The position numbers were made by a program, and so were the translations under genes. From an uncultured Erythrobacter sp. (GTDB taxonomy: Bacteria > Pseudomonadota > Alphaproteobacteria > Sphingomonadales > Sphingomonadaceae): a stretch of DNA of 64,000 nt. Under the pieces are notes generated by a model. The model did no database searches. It was not told the origin of the DNA and saw nothing but the letters and a program-made list of their open reading frames with translations. The stretch is taken from NCBI GenBank assembly GCA_947494705.1, contig CANLVN010000003.1:434001-498000 (forward strand), in the 5' to 3' direction. Below are positions 52,641 through 62,263 of this stretch, piece after piece. Numbering within the stretch: the first letter of the stretch is position 1; every line of letters starts with the position of its first letter.

Positions 52641-53459
52641 ATGACGATGCGCACTGGCGTGATCGCAAAGAAAGTCGGGATGACCCGCCTCTTCCAGGAG
52701 GACGGACGGCACGTGCCCGTTACCGTTCTGGCTCTGGAAGATTGCCAGGTTGTCTCGCACCGCACCGCTGACACCGACGGCTATTTCGCCGTCCAGCTGG
52801 GCGCGGGTGAAGCGAAACAGAAAAACGTTGCCAAGCCGCAGCGTGAACATTTTGGCAAAGCGGGCGTAGGCCTGAAGCAGCGCGTCGCGGAATTCCGCGT
52901 TGAGAACGAAGAGGGTCTCGTGCCCGTCGGTTCGCTGATCAGTGCCGAGCACTTCGTTGCCGGACAGAAGGTCGACATTACCGGCCACACGCAGGGCAAG
53001 GGTTTTGCTGGCGCGATGAAGCGCTGGGGCTTCGGTGGTCTGCGTGCGACGCACGGCGTTTCGATCTCGCACCGTTCGCACGGTTCGACGGGTAACCGTC
53101 AGGATCCGGGTCGCGTGTTCAAGGGCAAGAAGATGGCCGGTCACATGGGTGATCGGCAGCGTACCCAAATGAACCTCGAAGTCGTGCGCACCGACGCCGA
53201 TCGCGGTCTGCTCTTCATCAAGGGCTCGGTCCCCGGTTCCAAGAATAGCTGGATGCTGGTTCGCGACGCGATCAAGCTTCCGCTTCCCGAGGACCTGCCG
53301 TTCCCCGGCGCCGTAGTGGAAGCTGGCAAGTCTCAGGACGAAACCGCCGCAACCGAAACGCCGACCCCGGCAGAGCAGGCTGCTACCGATAACGGTGGCG
53401 CTGCTGCGGACGCTCCGGCCACCGAAAACGGTGCCGCCGAAGAAAAGAAGGAAGACTAA
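52641..53459 (+). CDS. rplC: 50S ribosomal protein L3, with acidic C-terminal tail
   Basis: 272 residues against about 210 in E. coli. The core is normal: [69 protein letters not shown]. The last about 50 residues are Ala/Glu/Thr-rich ([15 protein letters not shown]...[11 protein letters not shown]). Such acidic tails occur in alphaproteobacteria and are likely surface-exposed. AAGGAG precedes ATG 52641; ATG 52647 is also possible. Confidence 0.97.
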   Translation: MTMRTGVIAKKVGMTRLFQEDGRHVPVTVLALEDCQVVSHRTADTDGYFAVQLGAGEAKQKNVAKPQREHFGKAGVGLKQRVAEFRVENEEGLVPVGSLISAEHFVAGQKVDITGHTQGKGFAGAMKRWGFGGLRATHGVSISHRSHGSTGNRQDPGRVFKGKKMAGHMGDRQRTQMNLEVVRTDADRGLLFIKGSVPGSKNSWMLVRDAIKLPLPEDLPFPGAVVEAGKSQDETAATETPTPAEQAATDNGGAAADAPATENGAAEEKKED

Positions 53460-53462
53460 GCC

Positions 53463-54086
53463 ATGAAGGTGAAGGTCCAGAAAATCGACGGGAAAGCGTC
53501 GGGTGACATCGAGCTCAGCGATGCTGTGTTCGGCGTCGAGCCCCGCGCTGACATCCTGCACCGGGTCGTGACCTGGCAGCTCGAAAACCGCCGTGCCACT
53601 GCTCGCCCGACGCGCGAACGTGCTGACGTCGCGCGCACTGGCAAGAAGTTCGGCCCGCAGAAGGGTTCGGGCGGCGCTCGCCACGGCGACCGCGGCGCAC
53701 CGATCTTTATCGGTGGCGGCAAGGCTCACGGTGCTCGCAAGCGCGACTTCAATCCCTCGCTCAACAAGAAGATCCGCGCCCTCGGTCTCAAGATGGCGCT
53801 TTCGACCAAGGCCAAGGACGGCCTGGTCGTGATCGAGAGTCTTGAGCTGAAGGATGCCAAGACCAAGGCACTCAAGAGCCACCTCGACAGCCACGGCTTC
53901 GCTGGCAAGGTCCTCGTGATCGACGGCGAAGCGGTCGATGCAGGCTTCAAGCAGGCTGCCGGCAACCTGAAGGGCGTCAACGTTCTCCCGGCAGCTGGTG
54001 CCAACGTCTACGACATCCTCAACCACGACACGCTGGTCCTCACCAAGGACGCTGTCGCCAAGCTGGAGGCGCGTTTCAATGGCTAA
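53463..54086 (+). CDS. rplD: 50S ribosomal protein L4
   Basis: 207 residues. Conserved extended loop: [64 protein letters not shown] (loop lining the exit tunnel). C-terminal [31 protein letters not shown]. It starts 3 bp after rplC and overlaps rplW by 8 bp. In E. coli L4 autoregulates the S10 operon; an equivalent leader here is not established. Confidence 0.97.
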   Translation: MKVKVQKIDGKASGDIELSDAVFGVEPRADILHRVVTWQLENRRATARPTRERADVARTGKKFGPQKGSGGARHGDRGAPIFIGGGKAHGARKRDFNPSLNKKIRALGLKMALSTKAKDGLVVIESLELKDAKTKALKSHLDSHGFAGKVLVIDGEAVDAGFKQAAGNLKGVNVLPAAGANVYDILNHDTLVLTKDAVAKLEARFNG

Positions 54087-54387
54087 GAAGAGCGAAGTCG
54101 ATGCGCGGCACTACGACGTGATCCTCGCCCCCCACATCACCGAGAAGTCGACGCTTGCGTCGGAACAGAATGCGGTGGTGTTCAAGGTGGCGAATGACGC
54201 GACCAAGCCGCAGATCAAGGAAGCGGTGGAAGCCATTTACGACAAGAAAGTCGTTTCGGTGAACACCATCCTGACCAAAGGCAAGACGAAGCGCTGGCGG
54301 GGCAAGCCCTACAAGCGTTCGGATTTCAAAAAGGCTGTCGTGCGTCTCGCTGAAGGCGAAATGATCGACATTACCAGCGGTATCTGA
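54079..54387 (+). CDS. rplW: 50S ribosomal protein L23
   Basis: 102 residues from ATG 54079. [41 protein letters not shown] then [26 protein letters not shown]23 sits at the exit-tunnel rim and docks trigger factor and SRP. The first 8 bp overlap rplD, so translation is coupled. Length standard. Confidence 0.97.
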   Translation: MAKKSEVDARHYDVILAPHITEKSTLASEQNAVVFKVANDATKPQIKEAVEAIYDKKVVSVNTILTKGKTKRWRGKPYKRSDFKKAVVRLAEGEMIDITSGI

Positions 54388-54395
54388 GGCGGAAC

Positions 54396-55232
54396 ATGGC
54401 ACTCAAGAACTACAAACCGACAAGCCCCGCGCGCCGTGGCCTTATTCTCGTCGACAAGTCGGGCCTCCACAAGGGTGGTCCGGTCAAGTCGCTGACAGAA
54501 GGCAAGCGCAAGACCGGTGGCCGTAACAACAAGGGTCATGTGACCTCTCGCGGTATCGCGGGCGGTCACAAGCAGAAGTATCGTTTCATCGACTTTAAGC
54601 GTCGCAAGTGGGATGTCCCCGCGACCGTCGAGCGGATCGAATACGACCCCAACCGGACCGCCTTCATCGCGCTGATCAAGTACGAAGATGGCGAGTTGGC
54701 TTACATCATCGCTCCGCAGCGTCTCGCCGTTGGTGACAAGGTCGTCGCGGGTGAGAAGGTCGATACGAAGCCGGGCAACGCCATGCTTCTCGGCCAGATG
54801 CCGGTCGGCACGATCATCCACAATGTGGAGATGAAGCCGGGCAAGGGCGGTCAGATTGCACGTTCTGCAGGCGCTTATGTCCAGCTCGTCGGTCGTGACC
54901 GCGGCATGGTCATCGTTCGTCTGAACTCGGGCGAGCAGCGTTACCTGCGTGCGGATTGCATGGGCACGGTTGGCGCGGTTTCGAACCCCGACAACCAGAA
55001 CCAGAACTTCGGCAAGGCCGGTCGCACGCGCTGGAAGGGCCGTCGTCCGCTGACGCGCGGTGTTGCAAAGAACCCGGTCGATCACCCACATGGTGGTGGT
55101 GAAGGCCGCACCAGCGGTGGCCGTCATCCGGTTACCCCGTGGGGCAAGCCGACCAAGGGTGCTCGTACCCGCAAGAACAAGCAGACGGACAAAATGATCA
55201 TCCGTTCGCGTCACGCGAAGAAGAAGAGGTAA
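54396..55232 (+). CDS. rplB: 50S ribosomal protein L2
   Basis: 278 residues. [65 protein letters not shown] and the peptidyl-transferase-associated end [43 protein letters not shown] with the conserved histidine of HPHGGG. Standard length. ATG 54396 follows GAGGCGGAAC 9 bp after the rplW stop. Confidence 0.98.
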   Translation: MALKNYKPTSPARRGLILVDKSGLHKGGPVKSLTEGKRKTGGRNNKGHVTSRGIAGGHKQKYRFIDFKRRKWDVPATVERIEYDPNRTAFIALIKYEDGELAYIIAPQRLAVGDKVVAGEKVDTKPGNAMLLGQMPVGTIIHNVEMKPGKGGQIARSAGAYVQLVGRDRGMVIVRLNSGEQRYLRADCMGTVGAVSNPDNQNQNFGKAGRTRWKGRRPLTRGVAKNPVDHPHGGGEGRTSGGRHPVTPWGKPTKGARTRKNKQTDKMIIRSRHAKKKR

Positions 55233-55238
55233 GCGAGA

Positions 55239-55514
55239 ATGGCACGTTCCGTCTGGAAAGGTCCGTTTGTCGAGCTCAGCCTTCTCAAGAAGGCCGAGGA
55301 CGCTCAAGACGCCAACAACACCAAGCCGATCAAGACCTGGTCGCGTCGTTCCACAATCCTCCCGCAGTTCGTCGGGCTGACCTTCAATGTCTATAACGGA
55401 CAGAAGTTCATCCCCGTCTCTGTTTCGGAAGAAATGGTCGGTCACAAGCTCGGTGAATTTGCGCCAACGCGCAACTTCCCCGGCCACGCTGCCGACAAGA
55501 AGGGCAAGCGATAA
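55239..55514 (+). CDS. rpsS: 30S ribosomal protein S19
   Basis: 91 residues: [70 protein letters not shown]. Located in the 30S head near S13. The stop overlaps the rplV ATG by one base (TAATG). Length is normal. Confidence 0.97.
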   Translation: MARSVWKGPFVELSLLKKAEDAQDANNTKPIKTWSRRSTILPQFVGLTFNVYNGQKFIPVSVSEEMVGHKLGEFAPTRNFPGHAADKKGKR

Positions 55515-55891
55515 TGGGCAAGGCAAAAGCACCCCGCCGCGTTGCGGAAAACGAGGCGCTGGCTGTGGGCACCACCATTCGTGGTAGCGCGCAGAAGCTC
55601 AACCTCGTCGCCGAATTGATCCGCGGCAAGAAGGCCGAAGAGGCCATGAACATCCTCGCCTTCTCCAAGAAGGCGATGGCGAAAGATGCCAGCAAGGTGC
55701 TCGCTTCGGCGATCGCCAATGCGGAGAACAATCATGATCTCGACGTCGACGCTCTCGTCGTTGCCGAGGCTTCGGTTGGCAAGTCGATCACGATGAAGCG
55801 CTTCCACACCCGTGGTCGTGGCAAGTCGACTCGCATCCTGAAGCCCTTCAGCAAGCTGCGCATCGTCGTTCGCGAAGTAGAGGAGGCCTAA
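55514..55891 (+). CDS. rplV: 50S ribosomal protein L22
   Basis: 125 residues: [59 protein letters not shown] and the long beta-hairpin [32 protein letters not shown] that reaches the tunnel constriction. N-terminus [19 protein letters not shown] is a little longer than in E. coli. It starts on the last base of rpsS. Confidence 0.97.
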   Translation: MGKAKAPRRVAENEALAVGTTIRGSAQKLNLVAELIRGKKAEEAMNILAFSKKAMAKDASKVLASAIANAENNHDLDVDALVVAEASVGKSITMKRFHTRGRGKSTRILKPFSKLRIVVREVEEA

Positions 55892-55894
55892 TCC

Positions 55895-56590
55895 ATGGGT
55901 CAGAAAAGTAACCCCATTGGTCTGCGTCTCCAGATCAACCGCACCTGGGACAGCCGCTGGTACGCCGAAGGTCGTGACTACGCAGGCTTGCTCGCCGAGG
56001 ACATCAAGATCCGCAAGTACATCCTTGAGAACCTGCCGCAGGCGGCAATCTCGAAGGTTGTGATCGAACGCCCTGCCAAGCTGTGCCGCGTCTCGATCTT
56101 TGCTGCGCGTCCAGGCGTCATCATCGGCAAGAAGGGCGCAGACATCGAAAAGCTGCGTACCAAGCTGTCGTCGATGACCGAAAGCGAAGTGAAGCTGAAC
56201 ATCGTTGAGATCCGGAAGCCGGAAATTGACGCCAAGCTCGTCGCTCAGGGTATTGCTGACCAGCTCGTTCGCCGTGTAGCTTTCCGCCGTGCGATGAAGC
56301 GCGCGATGCAGTCGGCCATGCGTCTTGGTGCCGAAGGCATCAAGATCGTGTGCGGCGGCCGTCTCGGCGGCGCTGAAATCGCCCGCGTGGAGCAGTATCG
56401 CGAAGGTCGCGTGCCGCTCCACACGTTGCGCGCCAACATCGACTACGCTGAAACCGAAGCGCTGACCGCCTACGGCATCATCGGCATCAAGGTCTGGGTC
56501 TTCAAGGGCGAGATCCTTGGTCACGACCCGACCGCGCAGGATCGCCTGATGATGGAATCGCAGACGTCCGGCGTCCGCCCGGCACGCTGA
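55895..56590 (+). CDS. rpsC: 30S ribosomal protein S3
   Basis: 231 residues. [34 protein letters not shown]-domain motif [27 protein letters not shown] ([22 protein letters not shown]), and C-terminal [54 protein letters not shown]3 lies at the mRNA entry helicase site. Three bp after rplV. Confidence 0.98.
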   Translation: MGQKSNPIGLRLQINRTWDSRWYAEGRDYAGLLAEDIKIRKYILENLPQAAISKVVIERPAKLCRVSIFAARPGVIIGKKGADIEKLRTKLSSMTESEVKLNIVEIRKPEIDAKLVAQGIADQLVRRVAFRRAMKRAMQSAMRLGAEGIKIVCGGRLGGAEIARVEQYREGRVPLHTLRANIDYAETEALTAYGIIGIKVWVFKGEILGHDPTAQDRLMMESQTSGVRPAR

Positions 56591-56602
56591 GGGTATTGAG
56601 AA

Positions 56603-57040
56603 ATGCTGCAACCGAAAAAAACTAAGTATCGCAAAGCCTTCAAGGGCAAGATCAAGGGTGAGGCCAAGGGCGGCACCACGCTGAACTTCGGCTCCTATGG
56701 TCTCAAGGCTCTCGAGCCCGAGCGGATTACCGCTCGCCAGATCGAAGCGGCTCGCCGTGCGATCACGCGCGCTATGAAGCGTCAGGGTCGCCTGTGGATC
56801 CGCGTCTTTCCCGACGTGCCCGTGTCCAAGAAGCCTGCCGAAGTGCGTCAGGGTAAGGGCAAGGGTTCGGTCGAATACTGGGCAGCTCGCGTCAAGCCGG
56901 GCCGTATCCTGTTCGAGCTCGACGGTGTCGACGGCCAGGTGGCCGCGCTCGCCTTCGAACGCGCTGCGATGAAGCTGCCGATTAAGACCAAGGTTGTCGC
57001 TCGTTTTGGTGACGAGTCGCACCTGAAAGGTGACAAGTAA
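56603..57040 (+). CDS. rplP: 50S ribosomal protein L16
   Basis: 145 residues. [102 protein letters not shown]-site tRNA-contacting protein. The stop overlaps the rpmC ATG (TAATG). Slightly longer than E. coli L16 (136). Confidence 0.97.
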   Translation: MLQPKKTKYRKAFKGKIKGEAKGGTTLNFGSYGLKALEPERITARQIEAARRAITRAMKRQGRLWIRVFPDVPVSKKPAEVRQGKGKGSVEYWAARVKPGRILFELDGVDGQVAALAFERAAMKLPIKTKVVARFGDESHLKGDK

Positions 57041-57246
57041 TGGCCAACACCGAAGATCTTCGCACCAAGACCGATGACCAGCTGTCCGCAGAGCTTACCG
57101 AGCTCAAGCGTGAACAGTTTAACCTTCGGTTTCAGGCTGCGACCAACCAGCTCGAGAAGCCCTCGCGCATCCGCGAAGTGCGTCGTACGATCGCTCAGAT
57201 CAAGACGCTCCAGAACGAGCGCGCAGCGCAAGCTGCAAAGGCGTAA
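57040..57246 (+). CDS. rpmC: 50S ribosomal protein L29
   Basis: 68 residues: EDLRTKTDDQLSAELTELKREQFNLRFQAATNQLEKPSRIREVRRTIAQIKTLQNER. Two-helix protein at the tunnel exit. It starts on the last base of rplP and is followed by rpsQ after 10 bp. Confidence 0.96.
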   Translation: MANTEDLRTKTDDQLSAELTELKREQFNLRFQAATNQLEKPSRIREVRRTIAQIKTLQNERAAQAAKA

Positions 57247-57256
57247 GGAGTAGACA

Positions 57257-57559
57257 ATGCCCAAACGTATCCTCATCGGGACTGTCACCTCCGACAAGAC
57301 CGACAAGACCGTGACCGTACTGGTCGAGCGCAAGGTGAAGCACCCGCTTTACGGGAAGATCATCCGTCGCTCGAAGAAGTATCACGCTCACGACGAGCAG
57401 AACGAATACACCCTGGGTGACATCGTTCGCATCGAAGAGACGAAGCCGATCTCGAAGACCAAGACCTGGGCCGTCAAGGACCGTGTCGTGGCTGGCGGGG
57501 TACAGGCAATCGAAGCCGATCTCGATGTCGCGGAAGCGACGCCGGGTGGTGCAGAGTAA
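57257..57559 (+). CDS. rpsQ: 30S ribosomal protein S17, with C-terminal extension
   Basis: 100 residues versus 84 in E. coli. [77 protein letters not shown] is the OB-fold core. The added end ([22 protein letters not shown]) is acidic. Ten bp after rpmC. Then a 71-bp gap precedes rplN. Confidence 0.97.
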   Translation: MPKRILIGTVTSDKTDKTVTVLVERKVKHPLYGKIIRRSKKYHAHDEQNEYTLGDIVRIEETKPISKTKTWAVKDRVVAGGVQAIEADLDVAEATPGGAE

Positions 57560-57630
57560 TCTGACGTAGGAACTGCCAGGCCCCGGTCGTCATCGGGTGA
57601 CTTGGCAAGCCAAGAGAAGGAAACGGATCC

Positions 57631-57999
57631 ATGATCCAGATGCAATCCAATCTCGACGTCGCGGACAACAGCGGCGCAAAGCGCGTCCAGTGCATTAAGG
57701 TGCTGGGCGGGTCGAAGCGCCGTTTTGCCTCCGTTGGCGACGTGATCGTGGTCTCTGTGAAAGAGGCTCAACCGCGCGCAAAGGTGAAGAAGGGCGATGT
57801 CCATCGTGCTGTCATCGTGCGCACGAAGAAGGACGTTCGCCGCCCCGATGGCAGCGTCATCCGCTTCGACAGCAATTCTGCCGTGCTCGTGAACAAGTCG
57901 AACGAGCCGATCGGCACGCGTATCTTCGGCCCGGTCGTCCGCGAACTTCGCGGTGCCGGCTTCATGAAGATCATTTCGCTCGCTCCGGAGGTGCTCTGA
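57631..57999 (+). CDS. rplN: 50S ribosomal protein L14
   Basis: 122 residues: [107 protein letters not shown]. Standard length. ATG 57631 follows AAGGAAACGG. Starts the classical spc segment. Confidence 0.98.
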   Translation: MIQMQSNLDVADNSGAKRVQCIKVLGGSKRRFASVGDVIVVSVKEAQPRAKVKKGDVHRAVIVRTKKDVRRPDGSVIRFDSNSAVLVNKSNEPIGTRIFGPVVRELRGAGFMKIISLAPEVL

Positions 58000-58001
58000 T
58001 C

Positions 58002-58322
58002 ATGGGTGCTGCAAAGATCAAGAAGGGTGACGAAGTCGTTGTTCTCTCGGGCAAGGACAAGGGCCGCACTGGCACTGTCCAGCAGGTCATGCCGAAAGAC
58101 GGCAAGATCGTGGTCGAGGGCATCAACGTTGCCGCACGTCACCGCAAGCCGAGCCAGGCAAACCCGCAAGGTGGCATCGACCGTTTCCCGGCCCCGATGC
58201 ACATCTCAAAGGTCGCTCTGGCCGATCCAAAGGATGGCAAGCCTACCCGCGTCCGTTTTGAAGAGAAGGACGGCAAGAAGATTCGTGTTGCCGTGAAGAG
58301 TGGGGAGACCATCGATGGCTGA
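58002..58322 (+). CDS. rplX: 50S ribosomal protein L24
   Basis: 106 residues: [98 protein letters not shown] domain. Assembly initiator. Its end overlaps rplE by 8 bp. Confidence 0.97.
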   Translation: MGAAKIKKGDEVVVLSGKDKGRTGTVQQVMPKDGKIVVEGINVAARHRKPSQANPQGGIDRFPAPMHISKVALADPKDGKPTRVRFEEKDGKKIRVAVKSGETIDG

Positions 58323-58893
58323 TTATACCCCTCGCATGAAGGCCAAGTTTGACGACGAGATCGTCAAGGCTATGACCGAGAAGTTCGGCTATACCAACCG
58401 CCTTCAAGTTCCCAGGCTCGAGAAGATCACGCTCAACATGGGTGTGGGCGAAGCGAGCCAGGACAAGAAGAAGGTCACGACCGCAGCTGAAGAAATGGCC
58501 CTGATCGCCGGTCAGAAGCCGGTCATCACCAAGGCGAAGAAGTCGATCGCTCAGTTCAAGCTGCGCGACGGCATGCCGATCGGCTGCAAGGTCAACCTGC
58601 GCCGAGATCGCATGTACGAATTCCTCGACCGCCTCGTGACCATCGCGATGCCGCGTATCCGCGACTTCCGTGGCCTTAACCCCAAGTCGTTCGACGGCCG
58701 GGGCAACTACGCCATGGGCATCAAGGAACAGATCATCTTCCCCGAGATCAGCTACGACAAGATCGAAAAGGTCCGGGGTATGGACATCATCATCACCACC
58801 ACCGCCAAGACCGACGAAGAAGCACGTGAACTTCTGCGTCTGTTTGGCTTCCCCTTCGAGGGCGAAGCTGGCGAAGAAAAGCAGGCCGCGTAA
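58315..58893 (+). CDS. rplE: 50S ribosomal protein L5
   Basis: 192 residues from ATG 58315. [113 protein letters not shown]. Binds 5S rRNA with L18. An in-frame start at 58300 would lie deeper in rplX. The C-terminus has an acidic addition ([11 protein letters not shown]). Confidence 0.97.
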   Translation: MADYTPRMKAKFDDEIVKAMTEKFGYTNRLQVPRLEKITLNMGVGEASQDKKKVTTAAEEMALIAGQKPVITKAKKSIAQFKLRDGMPIGCKVNLRRDRMYEFLDRLVTIAMPRIRDFRGLNPKSFDGRGNYAMGIKEQIIFPEISYDKIEKVRGMDIIITTTAKTDEEARELLRLFGFPFEGEAGEEKQAA

Positions 58894-58935
58894 GCGCGCC
58901 GTGGCTAAGACACTAGGAAAGAGAGCTTAAGTCCA

Positions 58936-59241
58936 ATGGCGAAACTGAGTTCGATCAACAAGAACGAGAAGCGCAAGCAACTCGTGAAGAAGTACGCAGC
59001 GAAGTACGAGAAGCTGAAGGCCATCGCCAACGATGAGTCGCTCGATGAATCCGAGCGTCTTATGGCGCGCCTCAAGATGGCCGAGATTCCGCGCAATGCG
59101 AATCCGACCCGCGTGCGCAATCGCTGCGCCACCACCGGCCGCCCGCGCGGCTATTATCGCAAGTTCGGCATCAACCGCATCGAACTGCGTCAACTCGGCA
59201 ACCGGGGGATGATCCCCGGGCTGACGAAGTCGAGCTGGTGA
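58936..59241 (+). CDS. rpsN: 30S ribosomal protein S14 (long, zinc-free type)
   Basis: 101 residues: [100 protein letters not shown]. The 101-residue form has no CxxC zinc ribbon, only NRCATTG. Forty-two bp after rplE. Confidence 0.98.
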   Translation: MAKLSSINKNEKRKQLVKKYAAKYEKLKAIANDESLDESERLMARLKMAEIPRNANPTRVRNRCATTGRPRGYYRKFGINRIELRQLGNRGMIPGLTKSSW

Positions 59242-59252
59242 GGAACTGACTG

Positions 59253-59648
59253 ATGGCTATGACCGATCCTCTGGGTGACATGCTCACCCGCATCCGCAAC
59301 GGACAGCAGGCGAAGAAGGACAGCGTCCTTTCGCCCGCTTCCAAGCTGCGTGCGAACGTTCTCGAAGTGCTTCAGCGCGAAGGCTACATCCGTGGCTACA
59401 GCGATGACGCTTCGGGCAAGCACCCGCAGTTGCGTATCGAACTGAAATATTTCGAAGGCGAGCCGGCGATCAAGCACGTCGCACGCGTTTCGAAGCCTGG
59501 GCGCCGCATTTATTCGGGTTCGAAGGAACTTCCGAACGTGCGCAACGGCCTTGGCATCACCATCGTTTCGACCCCGCGCGGTGTCCTTTCGGATGCCGAG
59601 GCTCGTGAGAGCAATGTCGGCGGCGAAGTGCTCGCGGAGGTGTTCTGA
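59253..59648 (+). CDS. rpsH: 30S ribosomal protein S8
   Basis: 131 residues: [101 protein letters not shown]8 binds helix 21 of 16S rRNA; in E. coli it represses the spc operon. The stop overlaps the rplF ATG by one base (TGATG). Confidence 0.98.
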   Translation: MAMTDPLGDMLTRIRNGQQAKKDSVLSPASKLRANVLEVLQREGYIRGYSDDASGKHPQLRIELKYFEGEPAIKHVARVSKPGRRIYSGSKELPNVRNGLGITIVSTPRGVLSDAEARESNVGGEVLAEVF

Positions 59649-60181
59649 TGAGCCGCATTGGTAAAAGGGCGGTTCCGATCCCCGGCGGGGTGACGGCCAA
59701 TATCGACAACGGGATTCTCACGGTGAAGGGCCCGAAGGGCACGCTTACCATGGGCCTGAGCGACCTTATCGATTACAAGATCGAAGGCGACGAAATTCAG
59801 GTGAACCCGGCCAACGATAGCCAGAAGGCGCGCTCCTACTGGGGCATGCAGCGCACTCTGGTCTCGAACCTGGTCGAAGGCGTGACCGATGGCTTTACCA
59901 AGACCCTCGAGATTTCGGGTGTCGGTTATCGTGCCAAGGCGCAGGGCAAGACTCTCAAGCTGGAGCTTGGCTTCAGTCACGATGTCGACCTCGAAGTGCC
60001 TGAAGGCCTGACGGTCAATACGCCGGACCAAACCACCGTCGAGATCAGTGGTATCGATAAGCAGGCTGTTGGCCAGTTCGCCGCAGAGATCCGCGAATAT
60101 CGCAAGCCTGAACCTTACAAGGGCAAGGGCATCAAGTATCGCGGCGAGTATATCTTCCGCAAGGAAGGGAAGAAGAAGTAA
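59648..60181 (+). CDS. rplF: 50S ribosomal protein L6
   Basis: 177 residues: [114 protein letters not shown]. Lies near the sarcin-ricin loop. Coupled to rpsH and 1 bp before rplR. Confidence 0.98.
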   Translation: MSRIGKRAVPIPGGVTANIDNGILTVKGPKGTLTMGLSDLIDYKIEGDEIQVNPANDSQKARSYWGMQRTLVSNLVEGVTDGFTKTLEISGVGYRAKAQGKTLKLELGFSHDVDLEVPEGLTVNTPDQTTVEISGIDKQAVGQFAAEIREYRKPEPYKGKGIKYRGEYIFRKEGKKK

Positions 60182-60182
60182 G

Positions 60183-60527
60183 ATGGCAAAACTTTCCCTC
60201 TTTGAACGTCGCCGTCGCCGGGTTCGCTCCGCATTGCGGGCGCGTTCGGGCGACAAGCCGCGGCTGTCCGTGCACCGCACCGGTAAGCACATCTACGCGC
60301 AGATCATCGATGATGCGCAGGGCAAGACCGTTGCCCATGCCTCGACGCTGGGCGCGAAGCAGTCAGGTGCGAATGTCGACGCTGCTACCCAAGTAGGCAA
60401 GGACATCGCCGATGCCGCCAAAAAGGCCGGCGTGAAAACTGTCGTGTTCGATCGCGGCGGATTCCTGTTTCATGGCCGCGTGAAAGCGCTGGCCGATGCC
60501 GCCCGCGAAGGCGGGCTGGAGTTCTGA
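60183..60527 (+). CDS. rplR: 50S ribosomal protein L18
   Basis: 114 residues from ATG 60183: [80 protein letters not shown]. Binds 5S rRNA. Its stop overlaps the rpsE ATG by one base. Confidence 0.98.
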   Translation: MAKLSLFERRRRRVRSALRARSGDKPRLSVHRTGKHIYAQIIDDAQGKTVAHASTLGAKQSGANVDAATQVGKDIADAAKKAGVKTVVFDRGGFLFHGRVKALADAAREGGLEF

Positions 60528-61375
60528 TGATGGCTGACGACAAGAAAACTGAAGAAAACGCAGCGCCGGAAGTGACCGAGACGGTTGAAGTGGCAGCTGC
60601 CAAGGCTGCATCGAACATGCCCGAAGGCACCGACGCTGCTGCTGAACAGGCTGAAGTGCCTGCCGTTGCGCAGACGCCGTCTCAGGCTGCCGACGACCAG
60701 AGCGCCGCTCAGGAACCCAGCGCACAGCCGACCGAAGAGCCCAAGGGCCGTGGTCGCGGTCGCGGTGGTAACCGCGACGGCGGTGGTCGTGGCCGCGGCG
60801 GTCGCGACAATCGTCGTGGCAAGCGCGAGGAAGAAGACGACGGCATCATCGAGAAACTCGTCCATATCAACCGCGTTTCGAAGACGGTTAAAGGTGGTAA
60901 GCGTTTCGGTTTTGCAGCCCTCGTGGTTGTCGGCGACGGTCAGGGCCGCGTGGGCTTCGGCCACGGCAAGGCCCGCGAAGTCCCAGAGGCCATCACCAAG
61001 GCAACCGCAGCTGCGCGCAAGAAGATGATTCGCGTGCCGCTCAAGGAAGGCCGTACGCTCCACCATGACGGCAATGGCCGCTTCGGTGCCGGGAAGGTTA
61101 CCGTTCGTACCGCGCCTGCGGGAACCGGCATCATTGCTGGTGGTCCGATGCGCGCTGTGTTCGAGAGCCTGGGAGTTTCCGACGTGGTGACCAAGTCGGT
61201 CGGCACATCGAATCCCTACAACATGATCCGCGCCACCTTCGAGGCGCTGCAGGACCAGACTTCACCGAAGTCGGTTGCGCAGCGTCGCGGCAAGAAGGTC
61301 GCCGACCTTCTGGGTCGCGGTGGCAAGGTCAGCGAAGCCGAGGCGGAAGCCGACGCTGCAGCGATTGCGGAGTAA
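60527..61375 (+). CDS. rpsE: 30S ribosomal protein S5, with long N-terminal acidic and RGG-rich extension
   Basis: 282 residues, versus 166 in E. coli. The S5 core begins near residue 105: [52 protein letters not shown], and [19 protein letters not shown]. The preceding about 70 residues are Ala/Glu/Thr/Gln-rich and are followed by [33 protein letters not shown], an RGG/RG low-complexity tract that would bind RNA. The C-terminal tail is also acidic. An in-frame ATG at 60530 is an equal alternative start. Confidence 0.97.
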   Translation: MMADDKKTEENAAPEVTETVEVAAAKAASNMPEGTDAAAEQAEVPAVAQTPSQAADDQSAAQEPSAQPTEEPKGRGRGRGGNRDGGGRGRGGRDNRRGKREEEDDGIIEKLVHINRVSKTVKGGKRFGFAALVVVGDGQGRVGFGHGKAREVPEAITKATAAARKKMIRVPLKEGRTLHHDGNGRFGAGKVTVRTAPAGTGIIAGGPMRAVFESLGVSDVVTKSVGTSNPYNMIRATFEALQDQTSPKSVAQRRGKKVADLLGRGGKVSEAEAEADAAAIAE

Positions 61376-61381
61376 CGGACA

Positions 61382-61558
61382 ATGGCTACTATCAAGATCA
61401 AGCAGATCGGCTCGCCGATCCGTCGTCCAGAGAGTCAGCGCAAGATCCTCATCGGTCTCGGGCTGAACAAGATGCACAAGGTCGTCGAGCGTCAGGACAC
61501 CCCCGAGGTGCGCGGCGCCGTGGACAAGATCCCGCATCTCGTCCAGATCGTCGACTAA
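61382..61558 (+). CDS. rpmD: 50S ribosomal protein L30
   Basis: 58 residues: [58 protein letters not shown]. Matches L30 throughout, including GSPIRRP, GLGLNKM and TPEVRGMV-like TPEVRGAV. Sits 6 bp after rpsE. The gene is short but its position and sequence leave no doubt. Confidence 0.97.
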   Translation: MATIKIKQIGSPIRRPESQRKILIGLGLNKMHKVVERQDTPEVRGAVDKIPHLVQIVD

Positions 61559-61571
61559 ATCAAATCGGAAG

Positions 61572-61591
61572 CCCCGCTAAGGCGGGGTTTT
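61572..61591 (+). terminator. Intrinsic terminator-like hairpin between rpmD and rplO
   Basis: CCCCGC (61572-61577), loop TAAG, GCGGGG (61582-61587), TTTT (61588-61591); flanking AAG/TTT extend it. It lies inside the spc operon with 41 bp to the rplO start. Confidence 0.75.
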
Positions 61592-61631
61592 CCTAATTCA
61601 GCGCGAACAAAAGCGAAAGCGAGTGCAGACT

Positions 61632-62114
61632 ATGAAACTCAACGAAATCAAAGACAACGAAGGTGCGCGCAAGGATCGTATGCGCGTTGGCCGTGGCATC
61701 GGTTCGGGCAAGGGCAAGACTGCCGCTCGCGGCCAGAAGGGCCAGAAGAGCCGTTCGGGCGTCGCCATCAAGGGCTTCGAAGGCGGTCAGATGCCGCTTC
61801 ACATGCGCCTGCCTAAGCGTGGCTTCAACAATCCGTTCGGCAAGGACTTTGCTGAAGTGAACATCGGTATGGTCCAGAAGTTCATCGACGCCAAGAAGCT
61901 CGATGCCAAGAAGGACATCACCGAGGAAGTGTTGCGCGAAGCAGGCCTCGTTCGCGGTGGCAAGGACGGCGTCAAGCTGCTGGGCAAGGGCGAAATCAGC
62001 GCCAAGGCCAAGTTCGTCGTCACCGGTGCGACCAAGGGCGCGATCGCGGCGGTTGAAAAGGCCGGCGGCAGCGTCGAGGTGACGGCTCCGGCTCCGAAGG
62101 CGGACGCCGAGTAA
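61632..62114 (+). CDS. rplO: 50S ribosomal protein L15
   Basis: 160 residues from ATG 61632 (GTG 61623 is in frame). [84 protein letters not shown]; ends [15 protein letters not shown]. Conserved glycine-rich region that crosses the 23S rRNA. Slightly longer than E. coli L15 (144). Confidence 0.97.
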   Translation: MKLNEIKDNEGARKDRMRVGRGIGSGKGKTAARGQKGQKSRSGVAIKGFEGGQMPLHMRLPKRGFNNPFGKDFAEVNIGMVQKFIDAKKLDAKKDITEEVLREAGLVRGGKDGVKLLGKGEISAKAKFVVTGATKGAIAAVEKAGGSVEVTAPAPKADAE

Positions 62115-62127
62115 ATCTCTATTGTTC

Positions 62128-62156
62128 TCCCGGCGCGTCTTCCAGATGCGCCGGGA
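62128..62156 (+). terminator. Hairpin between rplO and secY
   Basis: TCCCGGCGC (62128-62136) pairs with GCGCCGGGA (62148-62156); an inner TCT/AGA continues it. No T-run. It may modulate secY output relative to the ribosomal genes. Confidence 0.6.
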
Positions 62157-62263
62157 TGACGATAAATGGGCCTTCGGGGTTCGACAATCGCACCCGCTGT
62201 TCCTATCTAGGCCCGCATGGCCGGATATCGGCCGACCAAGACCCTTAGGATCCTGATCGAATT

